A DNA stretch of 23,737 bases from Catenaria anguillulae PL171 (taxonomy: Eukaryota; Blastocladiomycota; Blastocladiomycetes; Blastocladiales; Catenariaceae): positions 1 through 23,737 of the forward strand of contig MCFL01000342.1 in NCBI GenBank assembly GCA_002102555.1. The letters are read 5' to 3'. How positions within the stretch are numbered: the stretch's first letter is position 1; each line of letters begins with the position of its first letter. Positions 1-10,078 of the stretch are shown here, piece by piece. Both the position numbers and the translations under genes were made by a program. The notes beneath the pieces are model-generated. The model worked only from the letters and a program-made list of their open reading frames with translations, made no database searches and was not told the DNA's origin.

Positions 1-873
1 TTGTGTCGGCGGTTTCAATCACAAAGCGCGTGGAAAAGATGTTGCACAGCTTTGCGCCATAGCCGTTGCGTCCGCCCACCTTCTTGTCATCGTCGTTGTA
101 GTTGGACGACGTGAGCAAGTGCCCAAAGATGAGTTCAGGCACATGAAACTTTTTCCGTCTTGTGGATCTCAATGGGGATCCCTTGGCCGTTGTTTTTGAT
201 GGAGATCTCGTTGGCGTCCGGATCGATGGTGACTTCGAGGAGATTCATGCGCGAGTCGCGGACCTAAATCAAGTGCAGGTAGGGGAAAGGACACGGCCGT
301 GAGACGGCTTTTGGAACATGAGACAAGAGAGGGCGAGCCAACCATACCTTGTTGTCGGCGGCATTCACAATGATCTCATCAAAGATCTTGTACAATGCCG
401 GCACAAACGTAATCGTCTTCCTCTCCAGCTCGCCCGCTTCATTCACAATCCACATGTCTGCCTTTTCCGCATGCACCGAGCCCACGTATGTATCTGGCCG
501 AAGCAGCACGTGCTCGAGCTGCGACACCTTTTGGTATGTCTCTTCGATCGACTTGCCGCCCTTGACGGATCCTGTCGGCGACGGGTCGTAGTTTTCCGAG
601 TCGGGCGTGTCGAGGTCCATTGCGTCATCGTCAGAGTCGAGAACGACGGATGCCGATTTCTTTTTGGGTGCGGGTTTGGCACGGGGTTTGGCTGGGGCTT
701 TGGCCTGTTGATAGTGTGATGAGTGTGCGCCAGGGAAAGTGTGAGTGCGAGGTCCCATGAATGCCAAGGGCTGAGTTTGTGAGGCGAGATCGCACCTTGG
801 CCGGCGCTGGTGCCTTTTTCTTGACAGCCAAGGGGCCGGGGGACAGTGAGAAATCCGAGTCCGAGTCGGACAT
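1..873 (-). CDS. TOP2: DNA topoisomerase II, N-terminal part (3' end outside window)
   Basis: Type IIA topoisomerase, the nuclear ATP-dependent enzyme that passes one DNA duplex through another. Only the N-terminal GHKL ATPase region is present. The start at 873 gives an acidic/lysine-rich leader (MSDSDSDF), then the conserved block around QLEHVLLRPDTYVGS, the N-box EIIVNAADNK, the ATP-binding NNGQGIP, and downstream LIFGHLLTSSNYN and GGRNGYGAKL. Two introns fit the family alignment: 705-795 (GTGCGA donor) and 264-347 (GTATGG donor, TTTAG acceptor), both phase 0. After HKTEK the reading frame breaks at about 146-154, where one surplus base in an A or T run (on either side of a C) puts HVPELIFG out of frame. 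Homology resumes at once, so a sequence error is likelier than a dead gene. The usual Thr before GGRNG is absent. Identity is near certain; the remainder lies left of the window. Confidence 0.95.
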
Positions 874-1253
874 GATGACAAAGTGATTTTGGGGTTTCTT
901 GACGAATATACAAGGTGGTAGACGGATCCGGAATGAAGTGGGTGAGTGATCACGACGAGCGACGAGCCAAGCGTCGGATCACAAGTGTCGGTGGCAGCGG
1001 GACAACAGTTGGTGGGAAGAAGCGCAGCTGGAGACAAGGCGGGACGGAATGGTGATTGCTGAGGGAGACCGGGGTCCTTCTCTTTAACTGGCGAGCATTC
1101 ATGGACGTAATGGATCGAGTCACCGTACATCAACGATTGGCATGTTTGTTAACCTGTGCGACGACGGGACAACTTTTGCCCACACATGCGGGAAGGCAGC
1201 ATCAAAAGTTACTGTATACATTGCATTGAGCGTGGAAACTTATCATGCGAGCC
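874..1253. other. Intergenic, TOP2 upstream region and EMC2 3' flank
   Basis: 380 nt between the TOP2 start and the EMC2 stop, both on the minus strand. It should hold the TOP2 promoter and the EMC2 3' UTR. An open frame runs upstream of TOP2 to 1133 but has no conserved sequence and is not taken as coding. I see no RNA gene or repeat. Confidence 0.5.
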
Positions 1254-2403
1254 TCAAGCAGACTGCAAATACGCCCTCGTGGCCCTGACCGTCTGCGAAT
1301 CATCCATTCCCCCACTCGCCGCGGCCACCTTGTCATACTTTGCGCTCAACTTTGCTGCAGCCGCCACCTTCAACTCCCTCCACAACTTTGTCTCTGCCTG
1401 CGACGCCTCGACTCCACTCGCTGTCAATAAGGCACTTGTCGCCTGCACAATGCCATACAACCCAGCCACAAACCCGGGGACCAGCTCGACCGACCGGCAA
1501 AACGACTTGAGACTCAGCTCGTACGCCCCAAGGGCATACTGCACTTGAGCATAGGTCAGGTGCACAAAATGACTCGTGGGCAGCAGCAAGATGGCCTCTT
1601 CGACGGCAAATGCGGCCTGTTGAAGCATATTTTGCGATAGGTACAGGTTGGCAAGCTCGAGCCAGCCTTCGGGGTCACTTGGGATGGTGTCGAGCAACGA
1701 GTTGAGGGCGGCGATTGCTTCCTTGATACGACCTTGCGTTTTCAGAACACCGATTTTGCGCTTGTAGACAGACTGGACATGTGAGAGAGAGCAACGGGCA
1801 AGATGTGGACGAGCGTCAGGATCCAGTGGGCAAAACGCCGAGTGGATGAACTCGATTAAAAACAAAAGGCGTACCATGTCTGACTCGCGCTCCTCAATGA
1901 TTTGGTTGTAGAGCGCCATGGCACGGTCATAGTCGCCCGACGCTTCGGCGATCATGGCGTGGAGTTTCCGGACACGGATTGACGAGGATGAAAACTGCTT
2001 TTCGAGCTTGCCAACGCACATCTGCACATCACATGTATGATTGGTCATCCACGTGGACAGCATTTCGTGAGTGAAGGCCGAGTTGAACTCAGTCGAGAGC
2101 AACAAAGAAGCGGCACCTTGGCATGTGAAATGTCGCCAATGTCGAGGAGCGCAATCGACAGTTGCTCGTAAATTGTCCAAACTGTCACGGCATCAAAGGT
2201 TGTGGTGTATGAGCAACAGTTGGAGATGACTCGGCGGGAGTCGGTGGGATCAGGGGACTCGAATGCATACTTTCATCGCCCAACCGGCTTGGGGTCTTGA
2301 GAACGATCTCGCACAGCTCGGCCACACGGAACGGTTGAACGACGTTGGATGCCCGAATGGACCTCAGCTCGTTGAGTGCGTCGGTGAATGCAATGGGTGA
2401 CAT
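1254..2403 (-). CDS. EMC2: ER membrane protein complex subunit 2 (TPR protein)
   Basis: Cytosolic TPR subunit of the ER membrane protein complex, the insertase for tail-anchored and multi-pass proteins. Four exons are read as 2403-2271, 2181-2117, 2021-1875 and 1772-1254, giving about 287 residues, close to human EMC2 (297). The first junction rebuilds RLGDE-IWTIYEQ, matching the animal KLGDDIWIIYEQ. Other matches are RVRKLHAMIAEASGDYDRA, YKRKIGVLKTQGR, EGWLELANLYLS and the TPR helix QAAFAVEEAILLLP. The three introns are 89, 95 and 102 nt, with donors GTATGC, GTGCCG and GTACGC. The middle donor is weak but keeps the frame and the homology. The reading frame is clean throughout. The start at 2403 is the first Met of the conserved N-terminal segment. 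It is divergent from CCDC77. Confidence 0.93.
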
Positions 2404-2842
2404 GATTGCGGGCCCAGTGGTGGCGGTGATGAAGGTGGATCAGCGTGCGGACGACCGAGGCGGCGATGGAGAGTGATGGCTTGGGAATGGATCAAAAAAG
2501 GGGCTGTTGTAGGGTTTCTCAATCGATGATTTGCATGGACTGGTGACTGTTGAGGCATACGTGCACTATATCTCCCCGCCGCTGGCGCCGGGTCAACGCC
2601 AATGTTCAGCGACCAGTTGAGCTGCCGGAGGGACGATCGAGGGCTCACGAGGTCGCACGCGTCCGCATGCCCATGCCCACGACCTCGAGTAGCTATAGTC
2701 CTTTCCACCCGCCGTGGGCAAGCAAAGACACAGATCCATGGAAGCAATGCACCTTGAGCACTGTTCCGTACCCTTTGCCCGAAAACCGTCCATGCCGTCG
2801 TGATTCAATTGAGCACGATCTCCCCTGCCATCACTTGCCATC
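2404..2842. promoter_or_regulatory. Divergent intergenic region between EMC2 and CCDC77
   Basis: 439 nt separate two divergently transcribed start codons, so the segment should carry both promoters. I see no unambiguous TATA box or repeated operator. Open frames here are shadows without conserved sequence. The regulatory role is inferred only from gene orientation. Confidence 0.5.
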
Positions 2843-4724
2843 ATGCATGCCGCCACAAGCTCGGCCAGCATGGCGTCCACCTCTGCCTCTGCCGTCCCGC
2901 CCTCAAAGGACCGCAAGGTCAACCTGGACAGGCTTCCACTCAGCGAGGAGCTACTGCGCTACTACAAGGACCGAGTCGGTATGATCGACGTTCACTCCAC
3001 TTGCGCATGTATCCTCACCCTGTTCTCATTCCATTCACATCATCCCAATCAATGCCAGAGCAAAACGAAGCCGAACTACAATCCTACATCCAAGCCCTCG
3101 ACGCCATCAAGGCTTCGCACGAAGAACACCACCGCCTCACCTGGGAACTCCAGCAACGCGCCGACGAGATCCGCTCAATGCAAGTTGCCCTGTCCGAGTC
3201 GCAGGCCGCCCTGATTGAAGAGCGGCGCCAGCTGCTCAAGGTTCTTGCCGAAAACGACGAGTTGCGCATTCAAGAGCTTAAGGACCGCCGAAAGATCAGG
3301 TATTTGCTCGGACTGTGCGGCCAGGCTGTGCCCGAGGACGAGACAACGTACTTCAAGCCGAGCGTGCATCGCAAGGTTGTCCGATCGGGAGGAGGAGGAG
3401 GGGGTGCGGGTGCAAGAGGCCCAGATGCGGAGGAGCATGTTGGTTCAGGTGGCGGTGCGGCAAAAGGCCGAGGTGGGAAACCGCCACTACCATTGGTTCC
3501 GCCATTGTCATCAGAGCAAGTTTTGCAACCTGATGTACGCTTCCTATCTAAATTAAATGGCTGTTCACAAAGACATCTCAAAGCGCTCTGACTGCAAATA
3601 TTCTGTAGGTTGGTGACATTCCCAGCTCCGAACCGGGGCTCCGCCTCAAGGACGAGAACCAAATCCTTCGCCTTCAAGTGCAAGCGCTCAAGTCGCAACT
3701 CGAAGAGCAGCAACGAGTGCACAAGGAGGCTATCGACCGCCTCGTCGCCGACTCCCAAATCCGCGCACGCGAGGACAAGTTGCGGACCGACACGGATGCC
3801 GAAAGGGTGCGCGAGCTAACTGAAAAGTTGTCCAAGCATCAAGAGTTTTTGCGTGAAAACACAAAGGGTGTGGTTTCGCCCTTGTTCCCCACATCCCGTT
3901 TTACACGCACACCAACCTTTGAGATTGTTCCCCAGAGGTCTTGACCATTCGCAAAAACTACCTCATGAACGAACGACTGCTCAAGGAGGAGCGCGTGCGG
4001 CTTGTGGACGAGGTCAACACGCTGCGCTCGCGATACACCGATTTGCGCAACAAGAGCGACCAGGTAGAAAAGGTGATTGAAGCGCGCGTTTTGAAGCGGC
4101 ACGAAGGCCTGCTGCACGAGTTGCGGAGCCAGTTGGCAAAGTACGAGCAGGAACTGAGGCGGAGCCGGGTATGTAACCGTTTGTTCTCGTCCATCGTGAG
4201 TCTGGGTAGTTCCCGGCGCTCATCATTTTCCTTTCCCCCCCCATGTTTAGCTGGATTTGGCAGAGAAGGAGAGTGGGTCGAAAAAGACGGTCGAGGTGCT
4301 GCAGCGCAAAGTGGATTCGCTTCGTAATGAGTGCGTTATGATGGATTGCCACCCAAAGACATTACACACTCACGCATGTCCTCCTCTTGCAACAGCTACA
4401 AGAGCCTCAAGAAACGACGCGACTACGAAATCGAGGGCTTTACTAACGACATCATGCTGCTTCGGCGGCAAGTCAAGGAGCTCGAGCGGCACATTATCAA
4501 AACGGCACCGCTGCAGGATGCGGAGCTTGCCGTTTTGGAAATGGTCGAGAGTACAGCAAAACGGGCCGCAAAGATCCAAAAGGAGGTGAATGGGATCAAG
4601 GTGCGTGTGGCTCACCTCAGCCCTGCTCGCTCTGCATCGATGGCTGCTTACACTGCTGCACTCTTCTTCCCTACAGAACAAGGTCAGCGGGATTGAGCGA
4701 GACTTGCATTCTGTGCCAGTATGA
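2843..4724 (+). CDS. CCDC77: CCDC77-like centriole/basal-body coiled-coil protein
   Basis: Homologue of animal CCDC77, a coiled-coil protein of centrioles and basal bodies. Seven exons (2843-2978, 3059-3534, 3609-3867, 3936-4168, 4251-4330, 4396-4600, 4677-4724) join in frame to about 478 residues; human CCDC77 has 488. Landmarks in order: LSEELLRYYKDRV (human PSKELLEYYQKKM), ENDELRIQELKDRRKIRYLL (human [20 protein letters not shown]), TTYF, KHQEFLRENTK, RRDYEIEGF followed by LRRQVKELE, and the C-terminal AAKIQKEVNGIKNKVSGIE (human AHKIQGELKNLKSKVFGLE). Heptad-rich helices fill most of the protein. A glycine-rich linker replaces the poorly conserved segment near residues 150-190 and is encoded by a GGA-rich tract at about 3389-3405. 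A second in-frame Met lies at 2870. In fungi this points to a zoospore-forming lineage. Confidence 0.88.
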
Positions 4725-4933
4725 CCACCACTATCTTTCTTCATGCTCTATACATTTACCCTCCTTACGCGCGCTGTCATGGATTTGCAAGGCAGTCAGG
4801 CCATGTGACAAGTACACGTTACATAAGAAGAAACACTTTTACGATTTCCAAACTACAGACAAGCTCTGAGACTTGCGAGTCCCATCACCTGGGCTTCCAC
4901 ATTTTTCCTCCTGCGGTCCAGAAACCAATACTG

Positions 4934-6633
4934 TTACCTGAATCTCGAAACATCTCGGCCAAAAGCCCAAGCAAGGAACCAGAACATGGGAATCAGCGCC
5001 TTGTTCCTCCACGACACACTCATGGTCAAGTACGCCGACCGCCAAAACACCCAAGCACCCCACCCGCTGGGCTTAAACTCCTTTGAAATATCCGCAACCG
5101 CGCGCCATCCGCCAATGTATGCCATGCTACCCAAGTGCTTGTAGGCAAACGGCTGCATGGGCGCCTCGGGCTTGTTGAGCTGCTTGGCCAAATACACGGC
5201 TTTTTGGTTGGCCACCTGAGCCGTTGCAGGCAGGTCCGATCCCTTGATCATGGCGCAATCGCCAAGAGCAAACACGTCTGGGAGCGGTGTGCCGTCGGGC
5301 TTGAGGGCGCGGAGATTGTCATCCGTGACAATGCGCCCGAGTCCCTTGGTTTCCGCCATGAGCCGGTCAGCAAGCGAGCGCACAAGTGGCGTTTGCGTGA
5401 TACCCGTGGCCCAGACGAGCAGGCCAAAGGGGACACGCTCGCCCGACGCGAGCACAATGGTGCCCGGCTCAACTTTGGCCACGCGCGTGCCCGTACGCAC
5501 CTTGATGCCGCGACGCATGAACCGCTTGGTGGCTTCACTTGAGAGCGAGGCGTCGAATGCGCCGAGAATGCGCGGGGCGACATCGTATAACGTGATTTGG
5601 ACCTTGGGCATGAGGGACGGATACAATTTTCGCAAATCTTCGGTCACGAAATCAAACAACTCGGCAGAGAATTCAACCCCTGTGGGTCCGCCACCGACAA
5701 CTTGGAAATGAAGCAAGGCGAGCTGTTCTTCCTCTGTTGTGCCCGGTTGCATTGCGTGCTGTGGAATTGCAAAGGTGAGTCAAGATCAAGCTTGGAGATC
5801 ACTCCCAGGGATCATGCGTGCTCAGCGTATACTTACCTCAAAGCACTCAATCACGCGGCTCCGAATGCGCCTGGCATCCGCGATATCCTTCAAAAACACG
5901 GCATTCTCCTGTACACCCTCGATCCCAAACGTGTTCGAATGTGCCCCAGGGGCAATAATCAGCTTGTCATACGCCAGAGTAAAGTTTTTGTTGTTGTCCT
6001 CGAGCCGCGACGTGCAATGAATCACCTTCTTGTCGAAATCGATCGAGTCACACGATGCTTGGTGGAACTGGAGCGGCTTGTTGAATTGACGAACGGGCTC
6101 GATAATCGCACGGTGCTCGAGTGTGCCGACGGCCGAGGAAGCAAGCAAGGGCGTGAAGAGAAAGTAGTTGCGCGGGCTGACGCAGACAACTTGAAAATGG
6201 AAATGAAATGAGGCGTCAATTTGCTTGCTGGCAAAGAGGGTATTGAGCCAAGGATATGAGTCTCGTGCATACCCTCGTAATTGCGTGTATCGATGTTGCG
6301 CAGCAGCTTGTAGCCGGCCCATCCGGATCCGATGATGACAAGCCTGCCTTGTGTCTTGCCCAGCGAGGTTACCGATCGGTGCTGAACCAGCTTGGCGACG
6401 GGTCCCGGTTTTGGGAATGCGAGATGTGACCGGGAAACTGGCCTGGCCGCTGGGATCGATGACGACGCGATCGCGGCCGTGGATGGTGGCTGCTCCGGCT
6501 TGGTGAGCGCCAGTTTTCGGCTGCCGGAGGCGTGGGCGGACAGGGCTCGGCGCGCAGTCACTATCACAATGGAGCCTGCCGCCGGCCGGGAAAGTGTCGC
6601 CATGAATGCGAATGGGCGATGCATGAGGTGCAT
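4934..6633 (-). CDS. NDH2: Type II (alternative, rotenone-insensitive) NADH:ubiquinone oxidoreductase
   Basis: Single-subunit flavoenzyme of the mitochondrial inner membrane that passes electrons from NADH to ubiquinone without pumping protons. Three exons (6633-6273, 6189-5837, 5758-4934) give about 512 residues. The N terminus is Arg/Ser/Ala-rich without acidic runs, a plausible mitochondrial presequence; a second Met at 6603 could be the real start. FAD-binding GSGWAG is near residue 102 and SPRNYFLFTPLL follows intron 1. The NAD-binding GGGPTGVEF is near 260, the second FAD motif VFALGDCA near 400, and the quinone-site AQVANQKAVYLA follows. The end FGRDVSRFR is the family's membrane-anchoring tail. 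No EF-hand insert is visible, so calcium regulation is unlikely. Whether it faces the matrix or the intermembrane space cannot be told. The second donor, GTAAGT, is one of only two canonical ones in the window. Confidence 0.95.
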
Positions 6634-7334
6634 GGCGATTGGTATGGTGCAAATGATGGGTCTGATTCAAAGTGCAACAATAGGTTGTGGGTTTTGCAGC
6701 GCAGTTGCAGTCACGGTGTGGGACGATACCAACTGCTAGTGAGCGGTCACCGTCGGCTACTTACATATTTATACAGCGACATTCCAGTCGTCCCGGATGA
6801 ATTCCGTATCGCAATCGCTGCTCATGAGGCACTGTCAAGGCAACATCGCCTAAGTGGATAACGGCTAAGATCGGAACGCGGTGCGTCACTGCCAACCAAC
6901 ACCATTCAAGCCCACAGCCTTTAGACCGTGTACTTCCGGTCGTCATTCAAGGACAAGTTCACAGAGTCAGCCGACATGCTGTATGCCACTTGAGCGAGCT
7001 GGCATTCACTCGGCTGCAGACTTTTTCATTCCCATTTGCCCTTCGCCACCATCAGAGTCACAAGCAGGCCAAAGTTTTTGAGGTTTTGAAAGCATGTTTG
7101 GTTGTGAATTCCCACGACAAATGTATCGCAGCGCAGCGAGGGGGCGTTGAAAACCGGCGGGTGGCTCTGATTGTGATCCTCACTCGATGGAGAATCATAT
7201 GGCTCCATGTCTCACATGCCATGACTCAAGGGCGCCTGTCTCGAGAAGGCGGGAAAATGACACAAAAGAGAGTTTCTACATTTCCTTCTGTCAAGTGCTC
7301 GACCTGACATGGGTCAGTCGCCCAACACAAACCC
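6634..7334. other. Intergenic region, no gene recognised
   Basis: 701 nt between the J-protein stop and the NADH dehydrogenase start, both on the minus strand. It should contain the dehydrogenase promoter and the J-protein 3' UTR. Short open frames on both strands show no family motif. I found no tRNA, repeat or conserved structure by eye. Confidence 0.5.
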
Positions 7335-8189
7335 CTATGAACTGGCCGTCGGCGACTCTGCAGCCAACGCAGCCGCCACTGCACCACTCGGCCCGCCCGT
7401 CGGCACTGCAGGTTGCTCACGATCTAAGGGCTTCTCATACGCGGGCCGGCGGATTCCGTGGCGAAACCTGCTCTTCCTCAACTCGCGATTGAGCTCAATA
7501 TGCTCGGCCAGCTCGGAATGGAATGTCTCCCTGGTACGGCCCTTTGCTCGCTCGCGCACGCCGGCAAGCACTTGGACGTTATGCGCATTGTTGCTTTCGA
7601 TCGTGGCGCGAATGAGCGCCGACCCGCGCTGATACCGCCAATACTGGACCGAGGCACCAAAGAGGGCAAAGCCAACAACCCCGAAAGCGATCCACCCATT
7701 GCGAAAGCGGAGCGCTGCAGGGCTGGTTGCTGGGCGGTAACCCGCGTACGAAAAGTCGCCATAGTTGCCGTCGGGGTTGAAGTTGGAATGGAACGATGGC
7801 CCAGGCTGCGGCCGAAATCCGCCACCACCACCGTACACGGGTCCAGTGCCACCAAACGGTACGCCCGAAGCGCTTCCAGCAGGCGGCCGGAAGGACGATC
7901 GGCCCATCAATGCATGCGCGTCATACGCAGCCCGTAAGCTACGATCCGAAAGCACGTCGTACGCCAATTTCACACGCGTAAACTTTGCGTTGAGCTTTTC
8001 ACGCTCGAGGTCGGAATGCTGCACCGTCCGGTCCGGGTGAAGGTCCATGGCCAGCACGCGAAACCGTTTCTTGATGTCGGCTTCGGTGGCGGCCTCAGTC
8101 ACGTTGAGCAGGCGGTAGGGCGATTCGCCTTCGAGCTGCGCGATGGTGGCCGCAATTTGGGATGGGTGGTATGTTGAACTGGAGGACAT
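7335..8189 (-). CDS. Membrane-anchored J-domain protein (DNAJC4-like)
   Basis: Intronless 284-residue protein. An N-terminal J domain (about residues 23-92) has YRLLNV, the invariant HPD at 51-53 and the helix KLAYDVLSD, so it should stimulate an Hsp70 ATPase. A Gly/Pro/Phe-rich linker (about 95-150) resembles the G/F region of J proteins. A single hydrophobic span, WIAFGVVGFALFGASVQYW (about 166-184), is followed by a basic, charged C-terminal tail. J domain, linker, one membrane span and an Arg-rich tail in this order match animal DNAJC4 better than the DnaJ or Sec63 classes, and there is no zinc-finger domain. No clear signal peptide precedes the J domain. Mitochondrial or ER location is open. 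The J-domain call is firm; the subfamily assignment is inference. Confidence 0.9.
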   Translation of the reverse strand: MSSSSTYHPSQIAATIAQLEGESPYRLLNVTEAATEADIKKRFRVLAMDLHPDRTVQHSDLEREKLNAKFTRVKLAYDVLSDRSLRAAYDAHALMGRSSFRPPAGSASGVPFGGTGPVYGGGGGFRPQPGPSFHSNFNPDGNYGDFSYAGYRPATSPAALRFRNGWIAFGVVGFALFGASVQYWRYQRGSALIRATIESNNAHNVQVLAGVRERAKGRTRETFHSELAEHIELNRELRKSRFRHGIRRPAYEKPLDREQPAVPTGGPSGAVAAALAAESPTASS

Positions 8190-8747
8190 GGTGATTGTTG
8201 CCGTTGAGAGACCGAACCGCTTTGTTCAATACTGCTGGCTGACAGACTGGCAGAAATCGTGGCATGCAATGTGGTGGTGGGTTGGCGGGATGTGGCGGTT
8301 GGTCTCCTTCGAATGTGGCATTGCAGAGGATGCGGGCATGGCAGACGATGGCTGGGTCATGCGAAGGCGGCTATCATCTTTAAGGCATTGCAACGAGAAC
8401 GGAAACGCTGCAGCATGGCCAAGGCTGCATTGGTGGCGAGGCTCTTTCGTTATGTAAACGCTCCATTGTCTGTCGGGAAAAGATGGAACCATCCACACAT
8501 CGGGGCGGATCGTCGGCGGTTGAACTGGATTCTTGCAGGCACAGAGTTCCTCGCGTATGTTTACGTACGTGGCATCCGTCATGGTCAGCCCACGGACATT
8601 GCGATTCCGTCAACTTATGGTGCATATCTGGGGTACGAACGCACCGAGGACGAGGGAAAGAAAGAGGCTAACGGAACGTTTATCAAATTTACTGAAAAGT
8701 AGAAAAGAAGAACAGACAAACCACACCAAAACCCACGAGATCCCAGT
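8190..8747. other. Intergenic region, no gene recognised
   Basis: 558 nt holding the J-protein upstream region and the uL3m 3' flank. A 147-residue plus-strand open frame (8259-8702) and an opposing minus-strand one (8226-8582) overlap each other. Neither shows a recognisable domain. Nothing else is seen. Confidence 0.45.
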
Positions 8748-9602
8748 TCAGTTTTGTGCCTCATACCGCAAGTACGGATCCGTGCCCGACTTGGGCAACC
8801 ACTCTGCTCCCTTCTTGGGCTCTTGAGCCGTCGGCACTGGTCCGGCCGTCTTGCCCCACTTCTTGACTGCATCGCGGACCTTGATAAACTGCTCGTCGTG
8901 TCCTGGGACTGCACCCTTCACATACAAGACATTGGCTTCATGGTCAATCTTGACAATCTGCAGTCCCAGCACCGTGCACTGCTTGCCACCATGGCGACCG
9001 GCCATCTTCTTGCCCTTCCACACCTTACCGGGATCTTGACAGGCACCAGTGGCACCCGGATGACGGTGCGTCAACGACACACCGTGCGTTGCTCCCTGAC
9101 CACCGAAACCCCACCGTTTCATGACACCCGAGAATCCCTTACCGACCGTCTTGGCGGTGACATCAATAAACTGGCCAACCTCGTAATGCGTTGCGGCAAT
9201 CTGTGTACCCGGCGCAAGCAGTGCATCGGGCGTGACCTTAAACTCTGTGTACTCGCGCAACGGGAACGGCACCCCGGCCTTTGTGCAATGGGCCACGAGC
9301 GACTTGCCTGCACGATGGGCCTTTGCGGGCACGGCGCCCACTTGCACGCCATAGTATCCATCCGTTTCGGGCGTCTTGGCTTGCGTCACATAGACGTTGT
9401 CGAGCTGCAATAGGGTCACGGGAATGCGCACGCCCCATTGATCCCAGATGGCCGTCATGCCCTTCTTCACGGCAATCACGCCCGTGCGTTTGCTCGGGCC
9501 AGAGTGCGTGGCGGCGGTCGTGGCAGACACGGGTGATGCCTGCAGAGCCCGGGCAGAGGTGTGCAGGCTCCGGGAGAAGGTGGAGACGATGGAGCGGAAC
9601 AT
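8748..9602 (-). CDS. MRPL3: Mitochondrial large-subunit ribosomal protein uL3m
   Basis: Intronless, about 284 residues. Ribosomal protein L3 of the mitochondrial large subunit, which binds near the peptidyl transferase centre. The start at 9602 gives MFRSIVSTFSRSLHTSARAL, a textbook mitochondrial presequence; an upstream in-frame Met at 9659 would spoil it and is rejected. The mature part shows RTGVIAVKKGMTAIWD, then DVTAKTVGKGFSGVMKRWGF. The L3 signature ATHGVSLTHRHPGATGACQD follows, with the Lys-rich loop KVWKGKKMAGRHGG. This is the bacterial-type (mitochondrial) L3, not the cytosolic RPL3. Yeast names it MRPL9, animals MRPL3. The reading frame is clean. Confidence 0.96.
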   Translation of the reverse strand: MFRSIVSTFSRSLHTSARALQASPVSATTAATHSGPSKRTGVIAVKKGMTAIWDQWGVRIPVTLLQLDNVYVTQAKTPETDGYYGVQVGAVPAKAHRAGKSLVAHCTKAGVPFPLREYTEFKVTPDALLAPGTQIAATHYEVGQFIDVTAKTVGKGFSGVMKRWGFGGQGATHGVSLTHRHPGATGACQDPGKVWKGKKMAGRHGGKQCTVLGLQIVKIDHEANVLYVKGAVPGHDEQFIKVRDAVKKWGKTAGPVPTAQEPKKGAEWLPKSGTDPYLRYEAQN

Positions 9603-10078
9603 GGTTGGGATTTGTTGGTGTTGGACCTGGAAGCTGGGATGGACGGGCGGTCCAATCAATCGATCTGAGCCGTGGAGTTGGGTCTTGGGAAGGCAAGCTC
9701 GACAAGAATCGTTGCCCGGTGTAAGATTTTCATGCAGCGAAGGCCGTAATGCATGCGTTCATAGCCCTTGATGTACTTGTTAGTTCTAAACTACCAATCA
9801 AATTTCAAAATTGGGTAGGTGGGATCGCCGAGATGGCATTTCACGGCCAGGCCTCCGATCAGCGCCTCAATTGTTGGTCAACTAGGAGCTGGAGCGGAGT
9901 TGGATTCGGGTTGTGCGGGTTGGAGTCCATTGGTGGAAACAGGAGAGCTGAGGAGCAGTACTTTAAAAAAATGACGCTGTAGTTGTATGAAAATACGTTT
10001 ACGCAATATGACTGGCCCTCCTCTCATTCCCCATTTTCAGCAATCGCCACTTGTGTGAATCACACGCATGCACGATTC
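9603..10078. other. Intergenic region, uL3m upstream and VPS26 3' flank
   Basis: 476 nt between two minus-strand genes. It includes a relatively AT-rich stretch at about 9775-9815 and a run of seven A at about 9964-9970. There is no coding or RNA signal I can support. Confidence 0.45.

Noticed and set aside
874-1133. N-terminal extension of the topoisomerase II frame to 1133
   Set aside because: The extension is in the exon-2 frame and reads through intron 1; the 873 start gives a typical acidic leader and a clean exon 1.
8226-8702. Overlapping plus (147 codons) and minus (118 codons) open frames between the J-protein and uL3m genes
   Set aside because: Both are open by chance in a GC-rich gap; neither shows a motif, and they occupy the flanks of two known genes.
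9603-9659. Longer uL3m start at 9659
   Set aside because: It would place a non-targeting segment before an otherwise typical mitochondrial presequence starting at 9602.
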